Assembly (NCBI GenBank): GCA_024641025.1
Contig: JAHEDW010000005.1
Span: 1-58,230, forward strand
Length of the DNA stretch: 58,230 bases
Reading direction: 5' to 3'
From: Gallionella sp.
GTDB lineage: Bacteria > Pseudomonadota > Gammaproteobacteria > Burkholderiales > Gallionellaceae
Shown: positions 9,474-18,792 of the stretch, in pieces
How positions within the stretch are numbered: the stretch's first letter is position 1
Layout of the letters: every line of letters starts with the position of its first letter
The notes under the pieces: generated by a model
What the model was told of the DNA's origin: nothing
The model's input: the letters and a program-made list of their open reading frames with translations, nothing else
The model's database searches: none
Made by a program: the position numbers and the translations under genes

Positions 9474-10289
9474 GGCTCTACCTATCCAGTGGAATCACGA
9501 TATCCTCGCAACCCTTGTGTTGAACTACGGTTCCCCGCTACAGCAGTCATCCAAGTGCTCCATGAATAAAATAATACCAGAGCAATATTTATGAAATAGA
9601 GTGGGCATATGAGAAAAAAGCCTACCAACTACAGTAATTTCCATTAGGCATCGTTTCTCTGAATACTGCCGGCAAGAGGCACAACGGGAAGTGTACCTAA
9701 GAAGGCAGTGAGAGTGGTGGTGTTGATCTGATGGAAACATACCAGCAGGCCTGGTCGTGACTTGACGAGCTGCAGTTGATTGCTTGTGATGGTATTGAAT
9801 GCAAAGTCTACCATGATGATACTGTTAATCTTACTAAACCCACTAACACGATAAAGCCGATATAGCTAAAAGTTGGTTCCATGACTATCGATATATCGTT
9901 CAGCATCGCACCAAATAAAGCCAGATGCAAGGTAGTCAGAAAGTCCAGGGGATGTTGGGGTAGTGTCTAACCGATATATTAGTATGTCTTGAATATCTGA
10001 CCTAGCTTGGCAATTAAATGTTAGGGGACGGAGCAACTACCCAAGATGACAGAATTACTTCTGACGGTTCCTACTTGAACTAGATGAACATCTATCCCAC
10101 CTCGGAATATCTCAACTATTCATTGGTTTAATAATCTAATAATCTATAGTTCGTTTAGCCAGAACATCCTTCATGATATATTGGTAACTGACGTTGACGA
10201 GATATCGATACCAAATGCTTATTCCAGCCAGACCCAACTGAATGAATTTTGCAACTGCCAGATGATGAGTCCATTCAAAGGAGGCTGCA
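9474..10289. other. Long stretch without a recognisable gene
   Basis: About 815 bases between yejF (minus) and the diguanylate cyclase (plus) hold no ORF I can support. The sequence is more AT-rich than its surroundings and stops occur often in every frame. A 12-codon ATG frame starts at about 9609 (MRKKPTNYSNFH) and looks faintly like the start of some transposase OrfA proteins, but this is too short to call. The yejF promoter and the leader of the cyclase gene must lie here. A decayed gene or an insertion scar are both possible. Confidence 0.5.
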
Positions 10290-11252
10290 TTGAAAAAGCC
10301 TGACATCCCATCAGACGAACAGGCCCGACTCGAAACTCTTCGATCACTGAACATCCTGGATACCCATTCGGACGAAAGATTCAACCGTCTGACACGTATG
10401 GCAAAAAGGCTTTTAGGTGTTCCTATCGCACTTGTCAGCCTTATTGACGAGAACCGTCAGTGGTTCAAATCCTGCATCGGTCTCGACGCAACTGAAACAT
10501 CGCGTGATATTTCTTTCTGTGGACATGCGATTCTCGGCAACGATGTATTTATCATTCCTGACGCCCTAAATGATGATCGTTTTTCAGACAACCCCCTGGT
10601 AATTGGGGATCCGAAAATACGCTTTTATGCTGGATGTCCACTCAGAGCGCCGAATGGGCACAAGCTTGGAACCCTTTGCATTATTGATCAGCAACCAAGA
10701 AATCTCGGAGTTGAGGACCTCGAAGCACTGGAAGACCTTGCATCGATGGTGGAACGGGAAATTGCCGCTGTACAACTGGCGACACTGGATGAACTTACCA
10801 ACATATCAAACCGTCGTGGATTCATGATGCTCGCCGAACATAACCTGCTTCTTTGCGCTAGGCAAAATATCGCTGCTTCATTGGTTTTCATGGACCTGGA
10901 CAAATTCAAGCAAATCAACGACAACTTTGGACACACTGAAGGTGATAGGGTATTGACTGTATTTGCCGATAAGCTGAAAAACACTTTTAGACATTCGGAC
11001 CTCTTCGCTCGGCTAGGAGGAGACGAATTTGTCGTATGGCTCCCTGATTCACAAAAAAAGACCGCTGAAATGCTCGTAGAAAAATTCCGTCATTCACTGA
11101 TGCTTTACAACCACGAAGCCAATCGAGGGTACGATATTGTTTTCTCGCATGGCATCGTGGAGTTTGATCCTGAAAAGCACCGTTCAATAGACGCATTATT
11201 GCAGGATGGTGACACACTAATGTACAAGCGCAAAAAATCAAAACTTCCATAA
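10290..11252 (+). CDS. GAF-GGDEF diguanylate cyclase
   Basis: Soluble 320-residue signalling enzyme predicted to make cyclic di-GMP from two GTP. A GAF domain spans about residues 18-160 (with SLIDENRQWFKSCIGL and DISFCGHAI, typical of this GAF group). A GGDEF domain spans about 165-320 with MDLDKFKQIND (metal-binding Asp 202) and an intact GGDEF at 243-247. RHSD at 234-237 sits five residues before GGDEF, the position of the product-inhibition I-site, so feedback control is likely. The start is TTG at 10290, chosen because a near-perfect AAAGGAGG lies at 10277-10284. It lies inside the gap that splits the peptide transporter genes. The GAF ligand is unknown. Confidence 0.92.
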   Translation: MKKPDIPSDEQARLETLRSLNILDTHSDERFNRLTRMAKRLLGVPIALVSLIDENRQWFKSCIGLDATETSRDISFCGHAILGNDVFIIPDALNDDRFSDNPLVIGDPKIRFYAGCPLRAPNGHKLGTLCIIDQQPRNLGVEDLEALEDLASMVEREIAAVQLATLDELTNISNRRGFMMLAEHNLLLCARQNIAASLVFMDLDKFKQINDNFGHTEGDRVLTVFADKLKNTFRHSDLFARLGGDEFVVWLPDSQKKTAEMLVEKFRHSLMLYNHEANRGYDIVFSHGIVEFDPEKHRSIDALLQDGDTLMYKRKKSKLP

Positions 11253-11333
11253 AGACAATTACAATAGATATGCGATCATATTGATTGCTGATAGAGTTGC
11301 ACCACTGGGTGATTTCATAACAAGGAATTCCAC

Positions 11334-11756
11334 TTGAAAGATTCATTGAAACCTGGCATCAGATACGAACACAAGTTTATTGTCCCCCCAACCAAAACTG
11401 TGCCAGCACTCTATCCCGAGGCTGACGAGTTCATTGCCATGCCTGAAGTCTTTGCCACTGGCTTTCTGGTAGGATTCCTCGAATGGGCGTGCATCAAGGC
11501 AGTTAACCCTCACATCGACTGGCCACTCGAACAAACTGTCGGCACACACATAGACGTAAGTCACTTAGCCGCAACACCACCTGGTCTAGAGGTTACGGCA
11601 TTTGTAGAACTAATCGCTGTCGAAGGAAAAAGGCTGGTTTTTTCAGTGGAAGCCCACGATGGGGTGGATCTGATCTCCAAAGGGAAGCATGAGCGTTTCG
11701 TCATCAACAAGGAAAAGTTTGATGCCAAGGTTAGCGCAAAAAAGAATAGTGCATAG
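11334..11756 (+). CDS. Hot-dog thioesterase, fluoroacetyl-CoA thioesterase (FlK)-like
   Basis: A 140-residue single hot-dog-fold protein. It aligns by eye with the FlK family: Thr42, Glu50 and His77 fall in the positions of the FlK catalytic Thr42, Glu50 and His76, within FATGFLVGFLEWA and GTHIDVSHLAATPPG. These proteins hydrolyse short acyl-CoA thioesters; the fluoroacetate specificity of FlK itself should not be assumed. The start is TTG with AAGGAA nine bases ahead; no in-frame ATG near the N-terminus fits better. It is followed after 15 bases by a VOC-family gene, probably in one transcript. Substrate unknown. Confidence 0.75.
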   Translation: MKDSLKPGIRYEHKFIVPPTKTVPALYPEADEFIAMPEVFATGFLVGFLEWACIKAVNPHIDWPLEQTVGTHIDVSHLAATPPGLEVTAFVELIAVEGKRLVFSVEAHDGVDLISKGKHERFVINKEKFDAKVSAKKNSA

Positions 11757-11771
11757 CTTTCAGTATGGCAC

Positions 11772-12209
11772 ATGGCGGAAATGAAACCGCGAATTACACT
11801 TGTCACGATCGGGGTTGACGACATGGATCGCGCGCTCCGATTTTATCGTGATGGAATGGGGCTTCCAACCAAAGGAATAGTTGGCAGCGAATTTGAACAT
11901 GGCGCTGTGGCATTCTTTGATTTGCAGGGCGGCCTAAAGCTCGGAATCTGGCCGCGCAAAAGCATATCCCAGGATACAGGCCTTCCTATTTACTTGCCCA
12001 GCCCAACCGAAATGACGCTTGGACACAACGTATCTTCTAAGGATGAAGTCGATAGAGTCATGGAACAGGCAAGGAAAGCCGGCGCTGAGATCATCAAACC
12101 TGCTCAAGACACTTTTTGGGGAGGCTATGCAGGCTACTTCCAGGATCCCGATTTGCACCTGTGGGAAGTAGTCTGGAATCCACAGTGGCAGATCGAAGAC
12201 CAGGCCTGA
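11772..12209 (+). CDS. VOC superfamily protein (glyoxalase/bleomycin-resistance fold)
   Basis: A 145-residue protein of the vicinal-oxygen-chelate fold. The opening RITLVTIGVDDMDRALRFYRD is the classic first beta-alpha unit, and the C-terminal half ends with GGYAGYFQDPDLHLWEVVWNP, where the final Glu and preceding His-containing stretch match the usual metal-binding edge of the second unit. It could be a lyase, isomerase, dioxygenase or binding protein; the sequence does not decide. It follows the FlK-like thioesterase gene by 15 bases, suggesting co-transcription and perhaps detoxification of a reactive metabolite (inference). Confidence 0.8.
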   Translation: MAEMKPRITLVTIGVDDMDRALRFYRDGMGLPTKGIVGSEFEHGAVAFFDLQGGLKLGIWPRKSISQDTGLPIYLPSPTEMTLGHNVSSKDEVDRVMEQARKAGAEIIKPAQDTFWGGYAGYFQDPDLHLWEVVWNPQWQIEDQA

Positions 12210-12408
12210 CTTATTAACTCAACGGGCAAAGACTCTGGCTATTTGCAATAGCATAGCGAATTCTCATCTCAGCTCATGAAATAAACGGCTTACTACAAGA
12301 TGCGTCATCAACTTCAACTCACTCCACGATTCATGCCTCAGTTTCGATCATTATTGTGACAACGGTATCAATCCCAACCTATTAACCCTGCTGACCGAAG
12401 GAGCGCAC

Positions 12409-13767
12409 CTACTCTGTCTGGCTCAATCGAGGGTCGAATGCATCGCGCACCGCATCGGCAAACAAGTTTGCCGCAAGTACCAGCACCAGCATGAAAGCAA
12501 ATGCGGCGGCCAAAGCCCACCACACCATCGGCTCCCTCCCCATTTCCAAGCGGGCCGAGTTGATCATCGTGCCGAAGCTGATCATCGATGGATCGACACC
12601 TACGCCGACGTAGGACAACACCGCCTCTGCCAGCACCAGAGCCGAAAAATCCATCACCAACGCGATCAGGATGATATGCATCACGTTTGGTACGATATGG
12701 CGGGTTAGAATACGCAGGGTTGATACGCCAAATGACTGTGCTGCCTGGATATATTCCATCTCCCGCAGCTTCAGGGTTTCGCCGCGCAACAAACGGCACA
12801 GCCCGGTCCAGCTAGTCACGCCAAGGATCAGGCACAGGAACACCAACCGAAGGTCGGCGCGCGAAGCACTAGTATCGAACCACTCCGGATGCGTGTCTAT
12901 CGTGACCTGCATCATCAGAACCGCAGCCGCAATCAGCAGCACGCTCGGGATGGAACTCAGAACGGTATAGACATACTGGATGACATCGTCCACCCAGCCG
13001 CGCATATAACCCGCCGCGATACCGAGAAACAAGGCTAGCGGCAGCGTCACAAGAGTCGTGACGGTGCCTATAACCAGACCGGTGCGGATACTTTTCAACG
13101 ACTGGTACAGCACATCCTGCCCGACCTTGTCGGTGCCAAGCACATGATAGCCGGAAGCCAGATTGGCGAGTGCGCCGATCAGAATGGTGATGATCAGCAT
13201 TGCAATGAACATTGGCCCTTTAGGCCAATTGTGAGCTGGTAACCAACGCTTCGCTGCAAAGACGATCAGCAGGCCGGCAATCAATCCCGCAGCGGCCCCG
13301 ATCAGCGATCTCCGTGCTATGTCGCCATCGCGACTAGACACATCGGCTAGATGCGCTCCGCCGTATTGCAAGCGCGGATAGTCGCGCACGACATTGCCTT
13401 GCGCATCAGTGGTGCTCTCCTTTGCATATAACGTTACTGCCAGTGGCGCGGAATACGTCTTCTCGGTGTGAGTACGTAAAGGCGTTACTAGCTTATCGAA
13501 CACGCTCAATACGTCCGGCGAGTATACTGTTTCACCGTTATTTTTTTCCGGCAAAGCTGCCCGGTAGTGCAGTGAATCCAGCAACCCGATTAACAGAAAC
13601 AGCGACAGCACCATCAGCGACACCATCGCGGTCGCGCTATGAGCGACCCTCCGCCATGGCAACAGCAGATGCTCATGCCGTCGCACATACCATGCGCTGG
13701 CTGAGAGCGCTGCCAAAAGTAGGAATATCAGCTTATCGCTCCAGAGGATGTCGGGCATGAAATTCAT
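12409..13767 (-). CDS. yejE: Peptide ABC transporter permease (YejE/OppC-like) with N-terminal extension
   Basis: Inner-membrane permease of 452 residues. The C-terminal 280 residues have the BPD_transp_1 layout: GTDKVGQDVL, a run of helices and the coupling loop EYIQAAQSFGVSTLRILTRH, the EAA-type ATPase contact. The N-terminal 165 residues are an extra part, with two early membrane helices (about 10-25 and 45-65) and a hydrophilic loop (about 68-150) before the usual first OppC helix, making it about 110 residues longer than E. coli YejE. It starts with ATG and shares ATGA with the end of the YejB-like gene, so the two are coupled. The matching ATPase is encoded apart, at 7458-9473. Confidence 0.88.
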   Translation of the reverse strand: MNFMPDILWSDKLIFLLLAALSASAWYVRRHEHLLLPWRRVAHSATAMVSLMVLSLFLLIGLLDSLHYRAALPEKNNGETVYSPDVLSVFDKLVTPLRTHTEKTYSAPLAVTLYAKESTTDAQGNVVRDYPRLQYGGAHLADVSSRDGDIARRSLIGAAAGLIAGLLIVFAAKRWLPAHNWPKGPMFIAMLIITILIGALANLASGYHVLGTDKVGQDVLYQSLKSIRTGLVIGTVTTLVTLPLALFLGIAAGYMRGWVDDVIQYVYTVLSSIPSVLLIAAAVLMMQVTIDTHPEWFDTSASRADLRLVFLCLILGVTSWTGLCRLLRGETLKLREMEYIQAAQSFGVSTLRILTRHIVPNVMHIILIALVMDFSALVLAEAVLSYVGVGVDPSMISFGTMINSARLEMGREPMVWWALAAAFAFMLVLVLAANLFADAVRDAFDPRLSQTE

Positions 13768-14741
13768 GACAAGCGCACCCTTGGGTCAACCATCGTGTAA
13801 GAAATGTCAGTAAGGATCAGGCCGACGATATACAGCAACGAACCTAGGAACACCATCGCGCGAACCACGCTGAAATCCTGTGCATTGATCGCATCTATCG
13901 TGTAACTGCCGAGGCCAGGGATACCGAAGAACGACTCGGTGAGCAGGCTACCCAGAAACAGCAACGGTATCACCACTACCACGCCGGTAAGTATCGGAAT
14001 CATCGCATTCTTCAAAACATGGCGGAACAACACATGCAATTCGGACAAGCCTTTGGCACGGGCAGTGCGCACATAGTCCTTGCCGATCTCATCGAGGAAG
14101 ATGGTGCGATACCAGCGGCTGCTCGATCCAACCCCACCGACCACACCGATCAAGACAGGCAGTAACACAAATTTGATGCTATCTTCTCCGACTGCATAGC
14201 CGGAGATCGGGACCAGATGCCACAGCTTGCTCACAAGGAACTGGCCACCGATGATGTAGAACAATCCGGATATAGACATAAGCACCACGCACAGCGCAAC
14301 ACCGGCCATGTCCAGCGCAGTGGCGCGAAACAAAGTCATCAGCAGCGCGAAACTGACATAAACCACAAGACCAATCATAAACGTCGGCAGAGCGATTGCC
14401 AGACTCGGTCCCATGCGCGTCGCGATCTCACGCGATATGCTGCGTCCATCGTCCGAAAAGCCAAATTCAAGCACGAACATTCCGGCGGATTTCTGCCAAA
14501 AGATCGTATCGGTGATCTTTCCCGTACCGCTTGCAGCACGATTCAACATCAACGGCTTGTCATAGCCATGCTGCTGCTTCCAGTTCTCGATCGCGTCTGG
14601 TGTTACGCGCTTGATTCCTAGCTGCATGCGCGCCATATCGTCCGGCGTATTCACCACGAAGAACAGCGCGAAGGTGAAAAGATTCACCCCGATCAAGATC
14701 GGAATGGCATAAAGTATGCGACGAATGAGATAAGCAATCAT
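13764..14741 (-). CDS. yejB: Peptide ABC transporter permease (YejB/OppB-like)
   Basis: Inner-membrane permease of 325 residues, opening with the family's MIAYLIRRILYAIPILIGVN. It has about six predicted helices and the coupling loop DYVRTARAKGLSELHVLFRH, the EAA-type contact with the ATPase. It pairs with the YejE-like permease, with which it shares an ATGA overlap. The open frame runs 34 codons further upstream, inside the preceding gene, but the ATG at 14741 gives the family N-terminus and a 4-base overlap with the substrate-binding protein gene. All three genes are therefore translationally coupled in the order yejA-yejB-yejE. Confidence 0.9.
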   Translation of the reverse strand: MIAYLIRRILYAIPILIGVNLFTFALFFVVNTPDDMARMQLGIKRVTPDAIENWKQQHGYDKPLMLNRAASGTGKITDTIFWQKSAGMFVLEFGFSDDGRSISREIATRMGPSLAIALPTFMIGLVVYVSFALLMTLFRATALDMAGVALCVVLMSISGLFYIIGGQFLVSKLWHLVPISGYAVGEDSIKFVLLPVLIGVVGGVGSSSRWYRTIFLDEIGKDYVRTARAKGLSELHVLFRHVLKNAMIPILTGVVVVIPLLFLGSLLTESFFGIPGLGSYTIDAINAQDFSVVRAMVFLGSLLYIVGLILTDISYTMVDPRVRLS

Positions 14742-16858
14742 TTTGCTTGTTCGCGCTTCCAAATCGCCCGCCACATCCATATACAGAATAGTAGCAGTGC
14801 AGCCATACTCAGCCACAATGGCGATCGTGCGGGCTGGTTCCACTCTCGGCGTAGTGCATCACGCTGCAAGGCGTCCACACGCCAGTATTTGAGTTTATTG
14901 TTGGCCATGATGTTGGATTTGACGTTGTGCAACCAATCGTGCTGCAACACATAATTCTTCGGGTGATATCCCCACAGCCAGGGTGAATCCCTTCGCAACA
15001 TCTCCAGCATTCGGTCTATGATGGCCTGCCGCGCCTGACTGTTATCCATATTCTTCATCTGTTCGAACAACTTGTCGTATTCAGGATTGCTGTAGTTCGA
15101 CGCATTCTCGCCACCCTTCCCCACTTTAGCTTGTGCACCATGCAGCAGGAAGAGAAAATTTTCCGGGTCAGGATAATCGGCATTCCAACCCCAGTAAAAC
15201 ATCTGTGTATCTCCCTTGCGAACCTTGTCCTGAAATCGGTTGTAGTCGGTACTTCGTGCGACCATTTGTATGTTGATCTTGTCAAACTGCTTTCGCAGCC
15301 AATCCAGGCGGGCTTTGCTGCCGACTCCGGTCGCTGTAGTGTCTAGATTGATTACCAGTGGCTGGTGCGTCTGTTCGTCCAGTCCGTCCGGGTAACCTGC
15401 TTCGGCCAGCATGCGCTTTGCTTCTGCAATGGATTTGCGTTTTGGTGCCCCGTTAACCCAGTCATATACATAGTGGTTGATTCCTGCCTCACCCTCGCGA
15501 TAGCCGAATATACCGGGTGGAATCGGCGACTGCGCCGGAATGCCGCGACCGTTTGCAAAGATTGAAACGAATTCTTCGAAATCCACTGCGATCGCGATAG
15601 CTTGCCGCAATTTTCGCGAACGTTCACTCGGTCCACCAACAACCGGATCCAGCCAATTGAAACCGGTATACATCGTTGAAGTGGCTACTGAAGTGGACAA
15701 CGTAATTCCTTGCACTTTCATCGCATCAGTTACTGAAGCCTCGCCACCCACGCTGACCTGGACCGCCTGATCAAAGCTGTCCGAGCTAATGCCTGAGGCA
15801 TCATAATAGCCTTGGAGAAATTTGTTCCAGTACGGGATGGTCTCCTTCTCGTGACTGAACACTACCTTGTCGATCAGCGGCAGCGACTTTCCCGCATCAA
15901 CCAGCAGGCCTTCCTGTCCATCGTTCGGCTCACCTTCACCAGGATACAGCTCGCTCACGTAATACGGATTGCGGCTCAGTATCATTCGCAAATTGGGATC
16001 ATTCTCGGAGAGATAATACGGTCCGCTGCCAACTGGCCACCAGTCGAGAGTCAGATTGCGCTCACGCATCCCGGCTTGTGCATAGAACAGCTCGGCCTCT
16101 TGTGGCATCGGGGAAAAGAACGGCATGGCCAGCCAGTAAATGAACTGGGGATATTTTCCGTGTATCTTGATGCGATATGTTGTGTCGTCAACCACTTGAA
16201 CACCAGGCAAAGATATACTGTTCAAATCAAGACTAGCGTCAGGATTATTCTTTATCATCTGTTGCAGCATGGCACCATAATCCTTCAGGCCGACGATGTA
16301 TTCACTCATTAACCCGAAGATCGGTTGATGTAACTGAGGATTTGCTAGGCGCTTGATTTGGTATGCATAATCCGCGGCTGTGACCAAACGAGTACTTGTT
16401 TCCGGGAAGTCATTGAGCGAGTGCACCGAAGATAGATCGGAAGGAGTAAGGTGCATATAGTCGCGCACAAAAGCAGGATGCGGCTGATAACGCATATTCG
16501 GTTTGATACTTATCTCGTATTCACTATACGCGATCAAATCTCCTGGTGCGTCATCAGGTAGTCGGCGGTGACTTTTGTCTAGATAACGGACTGTCGGCAT
16601 TTTCGCGGCCGCTAATGGGATGAGCTGATAGGGTCGCTTAAGATAGTGATATTGCAGTGGTGGTGAGTAGATTTGCGCAAGAAACTCGTACTCGTTCTCG
16701 CTGTAAGCCTGCGCTGGATCAAGATGCTTTGGCCGCTCAGTGAAAGCAGTGTAGAGGATGGACTTACCCTCGTCCTCAACCGGATAGGGGTTGTTCCATA
16801 ACCCACCGTCGCAGGCAGCAAGAAGCAGAAGCAACAGGCAACTGGCATAGTATTTCAT
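14738..16858 (-). CDS. yejA: Peptide-binding lipoprotein of ABC importer (family 5, YejA-like) with C-terminal membrane helix
   Basis: A 706-residue family-5 solute-binding protein feeding the Yej-type permeases. The start MKYYASCLLLLLLAAC has a lipobox (LAAC, Cys16), so it should be a lipoprotein; an upstream in-frame ATG at 16882 would lengthen the n-region needlessly. The binding domain shows ERPKHLDPAQAYSENEYEF near the N-terminus and NADYPDPENFLFLLHG near the C-terminus. Unusually for this family, the last 30 residues form a strong hydrophobic helix (WLSMAALLLFCIWMW) with a basic tail, which could be a second membrane anchor. It is first in a coupled operon with the permeases and divergent from ygfZ, with about 60 bases between them. 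Confidence 0.87.
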   Translation of the reverse strand: MKYYASCLLLLLLAACDGGLWNNPYPVEDEGKSILYTAFTERPKHLDPAQAYSENEYEFLAQIYSPPLQYHYLKRPYQLIPLAAAKMPTVRYLDKSHRRLPDDAPGDLIAYSEYEISIKPNMRYQPHPAFVRDYMHLTPSDLSSVHSLNDFPETSTRLVTAADYAYQIKRLANPQLHQPIFGLMSEYIVGLKDYGAMLQQMIKNNPDASLDLNSISLPGVQVVDDTTYRIKIHGKYPQFIYWLAMPFFSPMPQEAELFYAQAGMRERNLTLDWWPVGSGPYYLSENDPNLRMILSRNPYYVSELYPGEGEPNDGQEGLLVDAGKSLPLIDKVVFSHEKETIPYWNKFLQGYYDASGISSDSFDQAVQVSVGGEASVTDAMKVQGITLSTSVATSTMYTGFNWLDPVVGGPSERSRKLRQAIAIAVDFEEFVSIFANGRGIPAQSPIPPGIFGYREGEAGINHYVYDWVNGAPKRKSIAEAKRMLAEAGYPDGLDEQTHQPLVINLDTTATGVGSKARLDWLRKQFDKINIQMVARSTDYNRFQDKVRKGDTQMFYWGWNADYPDPENFLFLLHGAQAKVGKGGENASNYSNPEYDKLFEQMKNMDNSQARQAIIDRMLEMLRRDSPWLWGYHPKNYVLQHDWLHNVKSNIMANNKLKYWRVDALQRDALRREWNQPARSPLWLSMAALLLFCIWMWRAIWKREQAK

Positions 16859-16917
16859 GACGCAAGAGTTTATCCGAAACAATAAGGTCCGAGGTAATAT
16901 TAGACCAGTAATTCTAT

Positions 16918-17967
16918 ATGGAACAAATGATGAACCAAGAATGGCAACAATTTCTGGCTAGACATAACGCACAAATACAACAGGACGTTATCAGCGATTT
17001 CGGTGATGCCTCCGCCGAGCGCCTTGCCACAAGTACCGCAACTGTTCTAAGTTACCTTGGGCAGTTCGGAACACTGCGCATCGCAGGAGAGGAAGCCGAA
17101 GCATTCCTGCAGAGCCTGCTGAGCAATGACATTCGCGAAGTATCCGGTACAAGAGCACAGTTCAGCAGCCTGAGCAATCCCAAGGGCAGGATGCTTGCAA
17201 CGATGCTGATCTGGCGCCAAGAGGGCGATTATCTATTGCAACTACCTCGGGTGCTGTGCGAGCCAATACGCAAAAAACTGAGCATGTATGTGCTGCGTGC
17301 CAAAGTAAAGATCAGCGACACAAGTGACGAGATCGTTACTCTTGGACTTTCGGGTACTGATGCTCATGAAATATTGGGGCTGCATTATGGAGAATTTCCG
17401 CTAGCACCCCTTGACTGCATAAGTATCGAGCAGGACGACATTATTAAATTTGGGGACGCTCGCTGGCAGGTCATCACTTCGCCACAACGAGCACAGATGC
17501 TGTGGTCAGATTTCGCTCACATAGCCAGACCGGTAGGCAGTGGCTGTTGGGACTGGCTCAATATCCGTTCTGGCATCCCGGTCATCCTGCCGCAGACACA
17601 GGAACAATTTGTCGCTCAAATGTTAAACTTCGACTTGGTGAATGGCGTGAATTTCAAGAAGGGCTGCTATCCAGGCCAGGAGATCGTGGCACGTACCCAA
17701 TATCTGGGCAAGTTAAAGCGACGCATGTTCTTGGCGCATATAGATAGCAACGAAGTGCCGTATCCAGGTGATGAACTATACAGTGCTGATATGGAAGGCC
17801 AAAGCAGCGGCATGCTCGTCAATGTGGCCCTTGCCCCGACGGGTGGCTTCGACGTATTGGCAGTGCTGCAGATTACTAGCCGCGAAACGCAAACCATCCA
17901 TTGGAAATCACCACATGGTGATTCACTGAATTTCTTGCCCTTACCCTACAACCTATCAAACAGCTGA
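16918..17967 (+). CDS. ygfZ: Folate-binding protein YgfZ (Fe-S cluster maintenance)
   Basis: A 349-residue cytoplasmic protein related to the glycine-cleavage T-protein. YgfZ binds folate and supports assembly or repair of Fe-S enzymes, including the tRNA-modifying MiaB. The family signature KGCYPGQEIVARTQY is intact, with its essential Cys at residue 250; DIREVSG and SNPKGRMLA are in the expected N-terminal part. I kept the first ATG; one at 16930 is equally possible, as neither has a strong Shine-Dalgarno. It diverges from the yejA-like gene. Confidence 0.92.
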   Translation: MEQMMNQEWQQFLARHNAQIQQDVISDFGDASAERLATSTATVLSYLGQFGTLRIAGEEAEAFLQSLLSNDIREVSGTRAQFSSLSNPKGRMLATMLIWRQEGDYLLQLPRVLCEPIRKKLSMYVLRAKVKISDTSDEIVTLGLSGTDAHEILGLHYGEFPLAPLDCISIEQDDIIKFGDARWQVITSPQRAQMLWSDFAHIARPVGSGCWDWLNIRSGIPVILPQTQEQFVAQMLNFDLVNGVNFKKGCYPGQEIVARTQYLGKLKRRMFLAHIDSNEVPYPGDELYSADMEGQSSGMLVNVALAPTGGFDVLAVLQITSRETQTIHWKSPHGDSLNFLPLPYNLSNS

Positions 17968-18123
17968 TCTGCCTTCGATCGATAAGTGTTTCATATTCTT
18001 AGAATAAATGGGTTAGAGTATCTTTACCTCTGTTAGGATTGACAGCACCCGCCCTTTGAACAACACTTGAGCACTCGCTTTCGAGCATTTGACAAGCTTG
18101 TTATCAGAACAACACAGATTGAC

Positions 18124-18792
18124 ATGAACCTTCCGGAGTCACTTTTCGACAGCGATTGGCTGTGGCTATGCAACGTGTTGTATTTCATCATACTGATACG
18201 CGCTGTGAAGCTAGCACAATGGCGGGAGATGCTGGCCAACACCCTACGGACCAACGCGCTGATCGGTCTGCTTTTCTGCACTCCAGTTTTCTGGGTACTC
18301 AACGCAGGGATCCATCCAGGGTTCAATTTCCACCTGATTGGTGCAACCTTGTTCCTGCTTATGTTCGGCTGGCCGATCGGGCTGATCGCCCTTTCCAGCA
18401 TCATGCTCGGCATCTGGGTATACTCTGGTATCGCCCTTGTTACGCTTGGCATCAACGGTATGCTTATGTTGGCAGTCCCGATGCTGTTCAGTGAATGGCT
18501 GCTGCGCTTCAGCCAACGTCATTTACCGAAAAACTTCTTCCTGTTTGTGCTATTGAATGGCTTTGCCGGCGCGGGTTTCGCAACAGCTGCAATGATGCTG
18601 GTCACAACCCTGATGATGCTTGCATTAAGCCATTACACGTGGCCCGAGATTCAGTACCATTACTTCATCCCTGCCCCGATACTGATTTTCGCAGAAGCTT
18701 TTGCCACCGGTGCCGTGATCACCGGATTCACTGTATCCCAACCTGAAGCAGTCAAGAATTTCAGCGTGGAAGACTATCTAACCGGAAAGTAG
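18124..18792 (+). CDS. CbiM-like integral membrane protein (COG3235 type)
   Basis: A 222-residue protein with about six to seven predicted transmembrane helices. The start MNLPESLFDSDWLWL, the central GINGMLMLAVP and the ending VEDYLTGK are characteristic of the short, stand-alone energy-coupling-factor CbiM relatives common in Beta- and Gammaproteobacteria. The nickel/cobalt CbiM N-terminal His motif is absent, and no CbiN, CbiQ or CbiO genes adjoin, so transport activity is unproven. An open frame extends upstream to a TTG at 18067; the ATG at 18124 gives the family start. No cobalamin-riboswitch-like sequence was noticed in the 156 bases upstream. Confidence 0.75.
   Translation: MNLPESLFDSDWLWLCNVLYFIILIRAVKLAQWREMLANTLRTNALIGLLFCTPVFWVLNAGIHPGFNFHLIGATLFLLMFGWPIGLIALSSIMLGIWVYSGIALVTLGINGMLMLAVPMLFSEWLLRFSQRHLPKNFFLFVLLNGFAGAGFATAAMMLVTTLMMLALSHYTWPEIQYHYFIPAPILIFAEAFATGAVITGFTVSQPEAVKNFSVEDYLTGK

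Noticed and set aside
9525-9740. 71-codon minus-strand frame in the yejF upstream region
   Set aside because: His/Cys/Ser-rich translation with no recognisable domain and no start signals.
12368-12799. 143-codon minus-strand frame overlapping the YejE-like gene
   Set aside because: It overlaps the well-supported permease frame on the same strand and its Arg/Gly-rich translation resembles no protein; it is a frame shadow.
17968-18123. Possible cobalamin riboswitch before the CbiM-like gene
   Set aside because: No B12-box-like conserved sequence or suitable fold was seen in these 156 bases.
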